Positions 1 through 7,893 of a DNA stretch of 26,805 bases are shown in pieces. A program made the position numbers and the translations under genes. The DNA is taken from positions 2,349 to 29,153 of the forward strand of contig CAZTWC010000012.1 in the NCBI GenBank assembly GCA_964617105.1, given 5' to 3'. Each line of letters opens with the position of its first letter. Within the stretch, counting starts at the first letter, position 1. This DNA comes from CAZTWC01 sp964617105 [NCBI: uncultured Myxococcia bacterium]. GTDB lineage: Bacteria > CAZTWC01. The notes beneath the pieces are model-generated. The model saw nothing but the letters and a program-made list of their open reading frames with translations. It was not told where the DNA came from and did not search any database.

Positions 1-1
1 G

Positions 2-475
2 TTGGGTTGCCGTAAATCCATGATCAGAATTCTGGTTGATCTCTGTGATGAGTTTTTAATGAATGCCATTTACGATGCACCCCGGGATGAAGAGGGAAAA
101 CCGATTTACGCCAGCACCCCCAGAAACGAAAGAGTGCTCCTTAAACCTGACCAGGCTGCCAAGTTTCGCTACGCCAGCGACGGTGAGTTGTTGGCGATCT
201 CAGTGGAAGACGCTTTTGGCGCCATTAACCGGGACAAGGTGGTTTCCTACCTGAGTAAGTGCTTTGCCAAGGGAGATGATCAAATAGACGCCAAAGAAGG
301 TGGCGCCGGGTTGGGACTCTATATCATCTGGAAATCGGTCAACCATTTTATTTTAAACATTGACCCGGGAGTAAGGACTGAATTTGTCGGTATAATCGAT
401 CTCAGCCTCTCTATACGAGAGTTTAAAACTAAAAATCGCTCCTTTCACCTGTTCAGCACCCAAAGTCATCTTTGA
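2..475 (+). CDS. HATPase-fold ATP-binding protein, C-terminal part (5' truncated by window edge)
   Basis: This is the C-terminal end of a histidine-kinase-like (GHKL) ATP-binding domain. Seen in the fragment (numbered from the first complete codon): an N-box-like helix with E17 and N21, a G1-like stretch around SVEDAFG (residues 68-74), and a glycine-rich G2-like loop GGAGLGLY (100-107). The domain ends about 20 residues before the stop. No ribosome binding site can be seen because the frame runs off the left edge, so the TTG at position 2 is probably not the true start. Such stand-alone or fused ATPase domains occur in sensor kinases and in RsbW/SpoIIAB-type anti-sigma kinases. The spacing between N-box and G1, with a long DAPRDEEGKPIYA insertion, is unlike standard sensor kinases, so I do not assign a partner. 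It is followed 48 bp later by the DUF115-like gene on the same strand. Confidence 0.75.
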   Translation: MGCRKSMIRILVDLCDEFLMNAIYDAPRDEEGKPIYASTPRNERVLLKPDQAAKFRYASDGELLAISVEDAFGAINRDKVVSYLSKCFAKGDDQIDAKEGGAGLGLYIIWKSVNHFILNIDPGVRTEFVGIIDLSLSIREFKTKNRSFHLFSTQSHL

Positions 476-523
476 TAATCTGCGCCGGGGAGGGCGTCAT
501 CAGCAAGAAGAGAATTCCTGGCC

Positions 524-1702
524 TTGCATATCACATCTGCAAAACAGACTACCCCTTTGGAAATTCTTTTACTGAATTTATCCAGCCTGCTAACCCTGCC
601 CAACCTGCAACACCTTAAAAGTCTATTTAAAAACCGGCCGGCGGTGCTTTTATCCTCTGATAATCGCCCCAGTATGGAATTTATAGCGGACCTGAACCAC
701 CGGGCTCTGATTATCTCTCCGTTAAATTGCTTATCTCCGGAAAAAAACATAAATCTATCCATCCATATTGCCGTGGTTCATGGCACCAACCGCAAAAAAG
801 GATGGCACTCATTAAAATCAGAACAAGTAAAATCGATTGATAAATTATGCCTGGTATTGGCTGATTGCCCGGAAAAAGAAATTCTTAGTCTACCCTGCCG
901 AAGTAAATTTGTAGCCTATTCAAATAATATACCGCTTGAACTATTAAAAATATTGAAGGCCAACCCGTTACCTGTGGGCTCGTCTCCCCACACTTTGATG
1001 CTTTTTTTAGCCGCCTATCTTGGCTGTAATCCAATTATAATATTGCCGGGTCTTTTTTCCCGGGATCAAGACTGCGGGCCAGAAACTTTAAAATGGTTCA
1101 ACCAACTGGTGTCCCAGAAAGAATATAAATCTCTTCCCGAAAAACTGCTGGCACTAAAGGGTGACAGGCTATATTTCCTTCAGGTCAAGTATCGAGAATC
1201 CAGCCAGATACTTTCACATCTTAAGCCCTTTAAAAAAGATATGTTTAAAACTCTCGCCACTCGGGCCAAAAAATTTAAATCTTCTCTGGAGAAACCCAGA
1301 GCCCGCACCATAGAGAACTTTTTACAGAAGACGCTAAGCGAGGCTGAGCAGTTACAAACCCATTTCAAGCAGGCAGCAACCCTGTTAAAGCAGTTGCAAA
1401 AACAGGTGGAAAAAAGTGGCAGTCTGGATGAGGAAGTGTTGAGGGAAACCTCAAAATTGGAGCCTATTAAAAATGAAATTATCAAGTCTATTTCCAAAAG
1501 CCCGATTTGGTCAAACTATTTTCTCTATGAATTGATGGAAATGGACCGGACCGGGGACAAAATAGCCCTGATTTCTGACCATGAGAGGATCGAAAAACTG
1601 GTACACTATGCTATCCATTTTTATAAGCAACTTAACTTTAAATCAGAAAAACTGGTGTCCAGTCTGGAAAAGACATTACTAAATTTGCTTAAAAACCAAT
1701 AA
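524..1702 (+). CDS. Divergent DUF115/Maf-like protein with C-terminal coiled coil
   Basis: A 392-residue protein resembling the DUF115 (MAF_flag10) family, whose better-known members are Maf motility accessory factors implicated in flagellin glycosylation. The clearest match is residues 150-176: a GSSPHT turn followed by a helix, then YLGCNPIIILPG, corresponding to the family's GGSV-HTA and YLGA-PI-L segments. The usual N-terminal GPSL loop is not intact; residues 44-50 read SSDNRPS in its place, so substrate binding may be altered or lost. Residues from about 265 to 320 are a predicted coiled coil. The start is a TTG preceded by an AAGAAGAG purine stretch; no ATG occurs between the in-frame stop at 476-478 and this codon. 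There is no flagellar gene nearby, so a role with another surface glycan or protein is as likely. It lies in a tight plus-strand run with the formyltransferase and DUF362 genes, consistent with one operon. Confidence 0.6.
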   Translation: MHITSAKQTTPLEILLLNLSSLLTLPNLQHLKSLFKNRPAVLLSSDNRPSMEFIADLNHRALIISPLNCLSPEKNINLSIHIAVVHGTNRKKGWHSLKSEQVKSIDKLCLVLADCPEKEILSLPCRSKFVAYSNNIPLELLKILKANPLPVGSSPHTLMLFLAAYLGCNPIIILPGLFSRDQDCGPETLKWFNQLVSQKEYKSLPEKLLALKGDRLYFLQVKYRESSQILSHLKPFKKDMFKTLATRAKKFKSSLEKPRARTIENFLQKTLSEAEQLQTHFKQAATLLKQLQKQVEKSGSLDEEVLRETSKLEPIKNEIIKSISKSPIWSNYFLYELMEMDRTGDKIALISDHERIEKLVHYAIHFYKQLNFKSEKLVSSLEKTLLNLLKNQ

Positions 1703-1722
1703 AGATTTTTGGAGGACACAGT

Positions 1723-2652
1723 TTGAAAATAGCTTACTTTGGCATTCCCGTACATGCGCTCTCTCTTTTAGAAAAGGGCTATAACATATGCCTGGTAGTC
1801 CTAACCGGTTTTGAGGAGGAGCATACCTGGAAAATTATTGAACAATGCTCTGAACAAGGCATTGCAGTAAAATCGCCAAAATGGATAAGGAAAAAAAATT
1901 CTGCCTCAACCCTGAAAGAATACTACAAACCGGATTTGATCTTATCTATGAATTTTTCCCGCAAAATACCAAAAAGGCTACTCAAGACTGCCCCCTTAGG
2001 CGGGATCAATATCCATCCCTCGCTTTTGCCCAGGCTGCGGGGAGCCAATCCCTATTTCTGGTGTATAGCCAATGGAGAAAAAGAGACCGGAGTCAGCGCC
2101 CACTTTATGACCAGCAAATTCGACAGCGGTGATATTATTTTACAACAGAGTTTGAGGCTGGATGCTGAGGAAACCATGGGAACCCTTATTCCCAAGATAC
2201 AGAATTTAATGGCTCAAGTTTCGCAGGAAACATTGACCCTGTTGGACAAACATGGACTCCGTGTTCCCTGTCGATTACAGCCGAAGGAAGGGGTCAGCGA
2301 GGCGCCAAAAGTCGCCATGGAGCACCTTCAGATCAAATGGAAACAAAAGCAGCGGCATCAAATACTCAGGCACATCAGGGCGGCTAACTATCCAAATTTC
2401 GGTGCCTTCAATTTTTTAAACAACCATCATTTTACTATATGGAAAGCAAAAGCGGCAACAATTCCTGCTGGATATGAGAACAATTTGAATCTGGAGCCGG
2501 GCAAAATGGTGGTTTGCGATTCCCAACTATTCATTATTGCGCTAGACGGAGTTATCCAGATACTGGAAGGTGATATAGATTTTACCGGGAAAAGAAATAG
2601 TGCCCAATTGGTAAATATATCTTGTGTTTTTTCTGGCGCTTTATGCCAGTAA
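1723..2652 (+). CDS. Formyltransferase of the Fmt/sugar N-formyltransferase type
   Basis: A 309-residue enzyme of the 10-formyltetrahydrofolate-dependent formyltransferase superfamily. The catalytic triad is visible: N96 and H98 in the NIHPSLLP motif (residues 96-103) and D134 in FDSGD. The 38-residue spacing from N to D equals that of E. coli Fmt. A smaller C-terminal domain follows from about residue 205. The family includes methionyl-tRNA formyltransferase and amino-sugar N-formyltransferases (ArnA, WbtJ and similar). The N-terminal SGTP-type loop of Fmt is replaced by FGIPVH, and the neighbours are a DUF115-like gene and a DUF362 gene. I therefore lean to a sugar or small-molecule formyltransferase over the housekeeping Fmt, but cannot exclude the latter. 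The TTG start is supported by a GGAGG at 1711-1715, 20 bp after the preceding stop. Confidence 0.8.
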   Translation: MKIAYFGIPVHALSLLEKGYNICLVVLTGFEEEHTWKIIEQCSEQGIAVKSPKWIRKKNSASTLKEYYKPDLILSMNFSRKIPKRLLKTAPLGGINIHPSLLPRLRGANPYFWCIANGEKETGVSAHFMTSKFDSGDIILQQSLRLDAEETMGTLIPKIQNLMAQVSQETLTLLDKHGLRVPCRLQPKEGVSEAPKVAMEHLQIKWKQKQRHQILRHIRAANYPNFGAFNFLNNHHFTIWKAKAATIPAGYENNLNLEPGKMVVCDSQLFIIALDGVIQILEGDIDFTGKRNSAQLVNISCVFSGALCQ

Positions 2653-2699
2653 ATGGTGGTTCTTTTTTATTCATCAACCATTAGTCAACGAGCATAATT

Positions 2700-4115
2700 A
2701 TGAAAAAAAGTCCTCTAGATACCACATCGGCAAAAGTAATGATCCTGAAGTGCCCCACCTACCATCAAGAAAACCTGGCTAAAAAAATATCTTTGGCCCT
2801 GGACGAATTTGAGTTGAAACCTAAAGGAAAGGTACTTGTAAAGCCTGATTTGGGTTTTGCCCACTACGATTATCTCTCCTTTGGACAAGACAGTTTTACC
2901 AATACCGAAGTGGTGGAAGGAACTATTAAAGCGGCGGCTGACAGTGGGGAAACTACCACCTTTACCATTGGTACCAAAAGCGGCGTGGGATACCCGTCCA
3001 GAGTTTTGATGAACTGGGCCCAGTACAGTAACTTAGCCTCTAATTTGAAGGTTGAGGGGTTTGAGAAAGAGGTGTCTTTGTTGGGTTTTGAAAATGATCG
3101 AACCGAAGATCTGTTTTTAGGGGGAAAAGTTCATGCCTGGGCCTCTATGCCCAGCAAACTGGCCACTTTTAACTTTAATATTTGGCTTCCCAAACTGAGG
3201 AAGCATGCCACTTTGGGGATAGCGGGCGCTATCCATTCCTATTTAGGTTTTTTAAATAATGATATGCGGGCAATTCATCACGATTACCTGCTACCTAATA
3301 AATTAGCCGATTTTTATGGGGTGATAAAACCTGATCTCATCGTCATGGATGCCATTGTTGCCGGTCTGGGGCACGAATTGGCCCCTTATCCCTATGAGAT
3401 GGGGCTGGTTATCATTGGTACAGATCCTTTTGCCGTAGACGTGGTAGCCGCCAGATTAATGGGATTTTCCAAACCAACTGAACTGCCCTATTTAAAAGAG
3501 ATAAGCGCCAGAGGGAAAGCACCTTTTGATCCCTTTGAGGTTAACCTGTGCGGTGATTACACCACCTGGGAGCAAATAGACGCCATCGGCAAGCAAACAG
3601 CAAAGGAGAAAAATTATTCCCGCTGGCACAATATTGAAGAGGAATTGACCAAAGCGGGCTCTGAGATAAAACTATTGTACGGCCCCTATTCTGATCTTGG
3701 TGAGCAAAAATGCCAACATGGGTGTTACCACCAATTGGCTTTTGCCCTCTCTTTACTGGAGAGGACTAAATTTAACAATCTAAAAAATGCCCGTCCCGTC
3801 CAAATCTTAATCGGCCGGCATGAACAACCGGTTGACTGTAATGGCAACGTGGCAATTAAATTGGGCAAATGCTGTCGGGCAAAAGTAATAAATGCTCGCA
3901 AAGTTTGCCAAATACCACTCTGCTTTGCCACGGTCATAGATATCATTTTTAAACTCTGTTGGCATACCCGGTTGCCCAATCCTATACTAAAAGCGAGATT
4001 TTTTGGTTCAGTAGTTGCCCATTTTCTTTTCAGCCTGATGATTAAAACCGTGCGGTTTATCTATTTCAAGGAAATTTTAATATTTATCCGGGAGCGATTA
4101 TTCAAAAAGGTTTAA
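2700..4115 (+). CDS. DUF362 protein with cysteine-rich, hydrophobic C-terminal extension
   Basis: A 471-residue DUF362 family protein of unknown biochemical role. Core family segments are visible: a VLVKPDLGF strand (residues 45-53), LPKLRKHATLGIAGAIHSYLG (163-183) and the DLIVMDAI...GTDPFAVDVVAARLMGF block (212-256). After the core comes an extension with C338, C342, C380, C391, C392, C403 and C408, then hydrophobic stretches around 404-420 and 436-462 that could anchor it to a membrane. Some DUF362 proteins carry ferredoxin-like Fe-S domains, but the spacing here does not match a standard CxxCxxCxxxC cluster, so a metal site is possible but unproven. The ATG start has only a weak upstream GAG. 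It lies 47 bp after the formyltransferase gene, probably in the same operon. Confidence 0.75.
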   Translation: MKKSPLDTTSAKVMILKCPTYHQENLAKKISLALDEFELKPKGKVLVKPDLGFAHYDYLSFGQDSFTNTEVVEGTIKAAADSGETTTFTIGTKSGVGYPSRVLMNWAQYSNLASNLKVEGFEKEVSLLGFENDRTEDLFLGGKVHAWASMPSKLATFNFNIWLPKLRKHATLGIAGAIHSYLGFLNNDMRAIHHDYLLPNKLADFYGVIKPDLIVMDAIVAGLGHELAPYPYEMGLVIIGTDPFAVDVVAARLMGFSKPTELPYLKEISARGKAPFDPFEVNLCGDYTTWEQIDAIGKQTAKEKNYSRWHNIEEELTKAGSEIKLLYGPYSDLGEQKCQHGCYHQLAFALSLLERTKFNNLKNARPVQILIGRHEQPVDCNGNVAIKLGKCCRAKVINARKVCQIPLCFATVIDIIFKLCWHTRLPNPILKARFFGSVVAHFLFSLMIKTVRFIYFKEILIFIRERLFKKV

Positions 4116-4172
4116 AGGAAAGATGCCCGCAGGGCAAAGGCGATAAAGGTTTTCGGACGGAAACTAAATAAC

Positions 4173-4201
4173 TTTACATAATTACCAATTAAGATTATAA
4201 T
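4173..4201 (+). promoter_or_regulatory. Sigma70-type promoter for the HD-GYP response regulator
   Basis: TTTACA (4173-4178), a 17-bp spacer, then a perfect TATAAT (4196-4201). It lies in an AT-rich 187-bp gap after the DUF362 gene. The predicted transcription start near 4208 leaves a leader of about 95 nt before the ATG at 4303. Nothing else is recognisable in the gap apart from a weak 5-bp hairpin at 4124-4136. Confidence 0.7.
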
Positions 4202-4302
4202 ATAAATATTATATAAAAATGGATTATTCTCGTTTAAAAATTTACTCGTTACAAGAATTTGAATGTTAAATACCTCTTTGATGTTAGATTCCTCTTTTAA
4301 AT

Positions 4303-5775
4303 ATGCAAGAAACCTCCTCTCAAAAAACCGGCCATATACTAGTCGTAGATGATGAAATTTCGGTTCAAACTCTGCTAAAAAATTTCTTGAGCAAACAAGG
4401 TTTTTGGGTAGAAACTGCGGATGATGGAACCTCTGCTTTGGAACTGATGGAAGAGAAGAGTTTTAACCTTATCCTATCCGACCTCAAGATGCCGCGGATG
4501 GGCGGGATCGAATTTTTAGAACATGTGCAGAAAATATCTCCTCAGACGATAACCATTATAATGACCGGTTTTGGCACGGTGGAAACCGCCATCAAAGCCA
4601 TGAAAATTGGCGCCTACGACTATATCCTCAAACCCTTTAAACTGGCGGAACTCCTTCTTCTTATTGAAAGGGGACTGGATAAACAGATGCTGGAGCAGGA
4701 AAACCGCCAACTAAAAGAGACCCTCAGTCTATATAAACTATCCGAATCCATGTCCGGCACTTTATCCTTGGAACGAATTTTAGAGATAATTATGAACACG
4801 ACAATTATGGAAGTTTATGCCGATGCCATATCCCTGGCCATGTTTTCAAAAACCGGGGATAATATTACCGGTAAAATGTTCCGGTCCATGCCGCCTTTTG
4901 AAAAAGAGAAACAGTTACTGGACGATATCTACCTGGACAAAATAATGGATATCCACCGGAAAAAAGCCCCCCTTATGGTTCATGGTGATGATGTCAACCA
5001 ATTTTTTAACCACAATCTGTCAAAAGAGGTAGTTTCTTTTGTTTCTGTCCCCTTAAAAACCAGGGATAAGATACTGGGTGTATTAAATGCTCATTCCTTT
5101 ACTCCGGGCAACAATTTTAATGAGGGACAACGCCGTATTTTTTCTATCCTGGCCTCCAGGGCTTCAGCAGCCATTGAAAATGCCCACCTGCACCAAGATC
5201 TAAAGACAACTTTTCAACAAACCATCCAGGGATTTGCCCGGGCCATTGAAGCCAAAGACTTCTATACCAGAGGGCATTCAGATCGGGTAGCAAAATATAC
5301 CCACCTGATAACCAAAGGGCTCAAAATGAATGCTAAAGAGATGGAGCAAACTGGAAATGCCGCCCTTTTACACGATATTGGCAAAATTGGTATCCGCTGG
5401 GAGGGACTAAACAAACCGGGAAAATTGACCCCAACTGAATACGAGATGTTTAAAGCCCACCCCACTCTGGGCAAGCGGATATTGGAGCCCATTACTTTTT
5501 TAGCCCATCTGGTGCCGGTAGTTTATGCGCATCACGAACGGTTTGATGGCCAGGGTTATCCCCAGGGACTTAAAGGTTATAAGATTCCTCTGGGAGCCCG
5601 AATTTTAGCAGTTTCCGATACTTACGATGCCATGACATCGGATCGCGCCTACCGGAGAGCTTTGCCTCACCAAAAGGCGGTTGAAGAGTTAAGGATGTAC
5701 TCGGGCAGCCAATTCGACCCCGAAATAGTGGAAATTTTTTGTCAAGAAATTGAATCTTTTCTTAATAAAACGTAG
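4303..5775 (+). CDS. Response regulator with GAF and HD-GYP domains, predicted c-di-GMP phosphodiesterase
   Basis: A 490-residue three-domain signalling protein. Residues 10-125 are a receiver with acidic pocket D16/D17, phospho-acceptor D60 in SDLKMP, T88 and K110. A short helix precedes a GAF domain at about 145-300. Residues about 305-485 are an HD-GYP domain with H325, H357-D358 (HDIGKIG), H410-H411 and the GYP triplet at 418-420, so the metal ligands and signature are intact. HD-GYP proteins hydrolyse cyclic di-GMP, and the GAF may sense a small ligand. Phosphorylation would come from a histidine kinase not found next to it; the partial ATPase at the left edge is a weak candidate. The ATG is the first start after an in-frame TAG at 4285-4287 and lacks a visible Shine-Dalgarno sequence. 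Confidence 0.93.
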   Translation: MQETSSQKTGHILVVDDEISVQTLLKNFLSKQGFWVETADDGTSALELMEEKSFNLILSDLKMPRMGGIEFLEHVQKISPQTITIIMTGFGTVETAIKAMKIGAYDYILKPFKLAELLLLIERGLDKQMLEQENRQLKETLSLYKLSESMSGTLSLERILEIIMNTTIMEVYADAISLAMFSKTGDNITGKMFRSMPPFEKEKQLLDDIYLDKIMDIHRKKAPLMVHGDDVNQFFNHNLSKEVVSFVSVPLKTRDKILGVLNAHSFTPGNNFNEGQRRIFSILASRASAAIENAHLHQDLKTTFQQTIQGFARAIEAKDFYTRGHSDRVAKYTHLITKGLKMNAKEMEQTGNAALLHDIGKIGIRWEGLNKPGKLTPTEYEMFKAHPTLGKRILEPITFLAHLVPVVYAHHERFDGQGYPQGLKGYKIPLGARILAVSDTYDAMTSDRAYRRALPHQKAVEELRMYSGSQFDPEIVEIFCQEIESFLNKT

Positions 5776-5805
5776 CGGGTTATATTCTTAAATTTTAGAG
5801 GTATT

Positions 5806-6093
5806 ATGAATAAAAGAGTTCATCTATTTATCAGTGGCCGAGTTCAAGGAGTATGTTTTCGTGCCTATACCGAAGATGAAGGCAAACGGCTTAATCTTAC
5901 CGGGTGGGTGCGAAATCGCCCTGATGGTCGAGTGGAAATTGTGGCGGAGGGAAAAGAGGAGATGTTAGAAAGACTTATATCCTGGAGTCACCGTGGTTCA
6001 CCCTATTCCTCGGTAGATGATGTAGAAGTTAATTGGGAAAACTATCAGGACGAATTCAACCAGTTTACTATCAACTGGACAACTCATAAATAA
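5806..6093 (+). CDS. acyP: Acylphosphatase
   Basis: A 95-residue protein of normal length for acylphosphatase, which hydrolyses carboxyl-phosphate bonds in small acyl phosphates in the cytoplasm. The phosphate-binding loop GRVQGVCFR (residues 11-19) contains the catalytic R19, and GWVRNRPDG (33-41) contains the catalytic N37. A TAGAGGT ribosome binding site lies just upstream of the ATG. It starts 30 bp after the HD-GYP gene, so the two are probably co-transcribed. The gene is convergent with the ThyX gene, whose stop is 20 bp away. Confidence 0.93.
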   Translation: MNKRVHLFISGRVQGVCFRAYTEDEGKRLNLTGWVRNRPDGRVEIVAEGKEEMLERLISWSHRGSPYSSVDDVEVNWENYQDEFNQFTINWTTHK

Positions 6094-6113
6094 CCAGCAT
6101 CAAATTTCTCTCG

Positions 6114-7643
6114 TTATACAGTTGAAACCTTTTTCTTTAATTTTTCGAATCCATCTTTACCACAGAGCAAACAAAAAGTGATGGGCATTTTTTCCCGAGC
6201 CTGTTTGGCCATCTGATCAGCTATCAGCCGGATATCCCACTGGGCGTGCCTATCTTGGCGCAACCGGCAGAAATGATACATCTCCCGGGCGTTGAGAGTA
6301 AACAGAACCCGTCTTCTATGAGCATTAGTAAGTATATAAGGGGCAACCCCTGGTAACTCCTTCTTTATTTGCCAATAGGTTTCCTGGGTGGCTGCTATGG
6401 TTTGGAGAAAAAAATCTTCCTGGCCAGATGCAACCACACTCTCCGGTATGGTAATCCCCAGGTTAGGATGGTAATCCTGGACCGTCAGGGTAGCCAGCCG
6501 GTGACGCTTTAACTGGGCGAAACAGGAGGCTGACACCTTCAGTTCAAAAGTCAAATTTACATGTTCCAGTTCACGGGGCATGGTATCGAAAAATTCCAGG
6601 TGTCCGAACAGGCTGAGAAAAAGGCGACAGCGCTGATTTTCCTCCAGGTTTGTTACCCGGGCAGCAATTTGTTGGTAATCGAAATTACCCACTTTGTGGG
6701 CCAGAGCACTTAATACCTTTAGATCGGCTTCCGGAGTGTAGTTGAGCAGTTTTACTTCCGCCTCGGACTGGTCAATAGAGGAAAGGGTTTGGTTTAACGT
6801 TTGCTTAAACATTTCTGAGTTCTCAATTACCTGGCCTGAGGATGGCTCCAAAATTTCTCCTAACTCTCTATGAAAATCTTGATACATATTTTGATCATAA
6901 AGAGATTTGTCAACAAAAAGGATAATGGAGGGAGCCACCTGGCTAACCAGAGTGCAAAGCTGCTTTCCCACCTGACGCACTTCCTGGAGAGGATGACAGG
7001 CAAAACGCCGAATAATTAACTCCAAATTACGGGCATTGATGGTAGCGCCCAACTGCCCTTCCACCGCCAGGGAAGTGATATAACGGGCATCCTCCTTAGC
7101 CATCCCCGCCAACTCGATTTTGCCAATTTTGCTCTCCAGCAAATGAGGGTTCTCTAGGGACAGATGGTTCTTTATGGCGGTAAAAAGTTGGTGATAGGCA
7201 CTATGCTGACCGGTCACGGTTTCGATAAATTTATGTTTGAGAGAATTATCCTTTATCTCTTCCAGTTCCGCGGGAATAACAAAATCGTCTTTCAGTTTGA
7301 TATAACGTTGAGATTTTTCAGTGTAGGAACAAAGTCTGAATTTTTCTATCTCCTCAATGGCCAGCCGGGAAACACCAATCATATCAAAATTGAAAACGGC
7401 GTGTTCTGCTACCGAATGGTGCCCCATGTCGAAAATTATTTTCTGGTTCGATTTACGAGCCTTGGACACTTCATCCCGGGCCACAGCCCGCAACTGGTCA
7501 ACCGGCAAGTCATATCGGGAAATACGAGCGTAGGCGGCAGCAAGAGTTTCTGGGGTGATATTTTCTTTTTGCCAGTTGCTACTCTCCTTTAAATCGCGGA
7601 TAGTATCGAAATCGAGATTAAAACCAGCTAAATTTATTTGCAT
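6114..7643 (-). CDS. thyX: Tandem-domain FAD-dependent thymidylate synthase (ThyX-like)
   Basis: A 509-residue protein with two ThyX-like domains; ordinary ThyX has one domain of about 220-250 residues. Domain 1 (about 30-250) keeps GHHSVAEH (74-81) and the SQRY element (111-114), but the RHR motif is replaced by KFR (101-103). Domain 2 (about 300-500) keeps RHR (380-382), NARE (451-454) and an R-x-AQWDIR element (465-472), but lacks the following S-x-R-Y segment. ThyX methylates dUMP using methylenetetrahydrofolate and FADH2, with active sites at subunit interfaces. A composite site built from the two domains is plausible but inferred. The ATG at 7643-7641 is chosen over an upstream start because it has GGAGAA in front and begins the conserved sequence. 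A divergent promoter lies at 7729-7757. Confidence 0.85.
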   Translation of the reverse strand: MQINLAGFNLDFDTIRDLKESSNWQKENITPETLAAAYARISRYDLPVDQLRAVARDEVSKARKSNQKIIFDMGHHSVAEHAVFNFDMIGVSRLAIEEIEKFRLCSYTEKSQRYIKLKDDFVIPAELEEIKDNSLKHKFIETVTGQHSAYHQLFTAIKNHLSLENPHLLESKIGKIELAGMAKEDARYITSLAVEGQLGATINARNLELIIRRFACHPLQEVRQVGKQLCTLVSQVAPSIILFVDKSLYDQNMYQDFHRELGEILEPSSGQVIENSEMFKQTLNQTLSSIDQSEAEVKLLNYTPEADLKVLSALAHKVGNFDYQQIAARVTNLEENQRCRLFLSLFGHLEFFDTMPRELEHVNLTFELKVSASCFAQLKRHRLATLTVQDYHPNLGITIPESVVASGQEDFFLQTIAATQETYWQIKKELPGVAPYILTNAHRRRVLFTLNAREMYHFCRLRQDRHAQWDIRLIADQMAKQAREKMPITFCLLCGKDGFEKLKKKVSTV

Positions 7644-7728
7644 TTGAATGTTTCTCCATTGGTGATGGTTGCAGGGTGGGCACCACCAAAATAAAGTAAT
7701 TGCCGTCCGAGAATTCACTTCGTTGATA

Positions 7729-7757
7729 AGTATAATGATGTGGTTCAAAATCGGCAA
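7729..7757 (-). promoter_or_regulatory. Predicted promoter for the ThyX gene
   Basis: Read on the minus strand: TTGCCG (7757-7752), a 17-bp spacer, then TATACT (7734-7729). The transcript would start about 80 nt upstream of the ThyX ATG. It lies in the divergent gap shared with the cysteine-rich lipoprotein gene and does not overlap that gene's promoter. Confidence 0.5.
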
Positions 7758-7805
7758 GTGCTTTATTTGAACCGGTTTCGATTTTTCGGGATTAGGCTTT
7801 TTCCA

Positions 7806-7834
7806 TTGACATATTTTAATTTTTTAACTAAAAT
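7806..7834 (+). promoter_or_regulatory. Strong predicted sigma70 promoter for the cysteine-rich lipoprotein
   Basis: A perfect TTGACA (7806-7811), a 17-bp T-rich spacer and TAAAAT (7829-7834). The start of transcription near 7841 would leave a leader of about 50 nt before the ATG at 7894. A small palindrome, AACCGGTT, sits at 7770-7777 between the two divergent promoters. Confidence 0.7.
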
Positions 7835-7893
7835 AACAACTCTGGTTAAATTGAGAAGCATTTAAAGTGTCCACAACTATGAAGGAGTTGATG

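Noticed and set aside
4124-4136. Hairpin TGCCC-GCA-GGGCA after the DUF362 gene as a terminator
   Set aside because: The stem is only 5 bp with a 3-nt loop and no T run follows.
7644-7757. Longer ThyX reading frame starting at 7757
   Set aside because: The extra 38 residues show no family similarity, span the predicted promoter and lack a ribosome binding site; the ATG at 7643 has GGAGAA in front.
7867-7893. GTG start at 7867 for the cysteine-rich lipoprotein
   Set aside because: AAGGAG at 7882-7887 is correctly placed for the ATG at 7894, which also gives a normal-length lipoprotein signal peptide.
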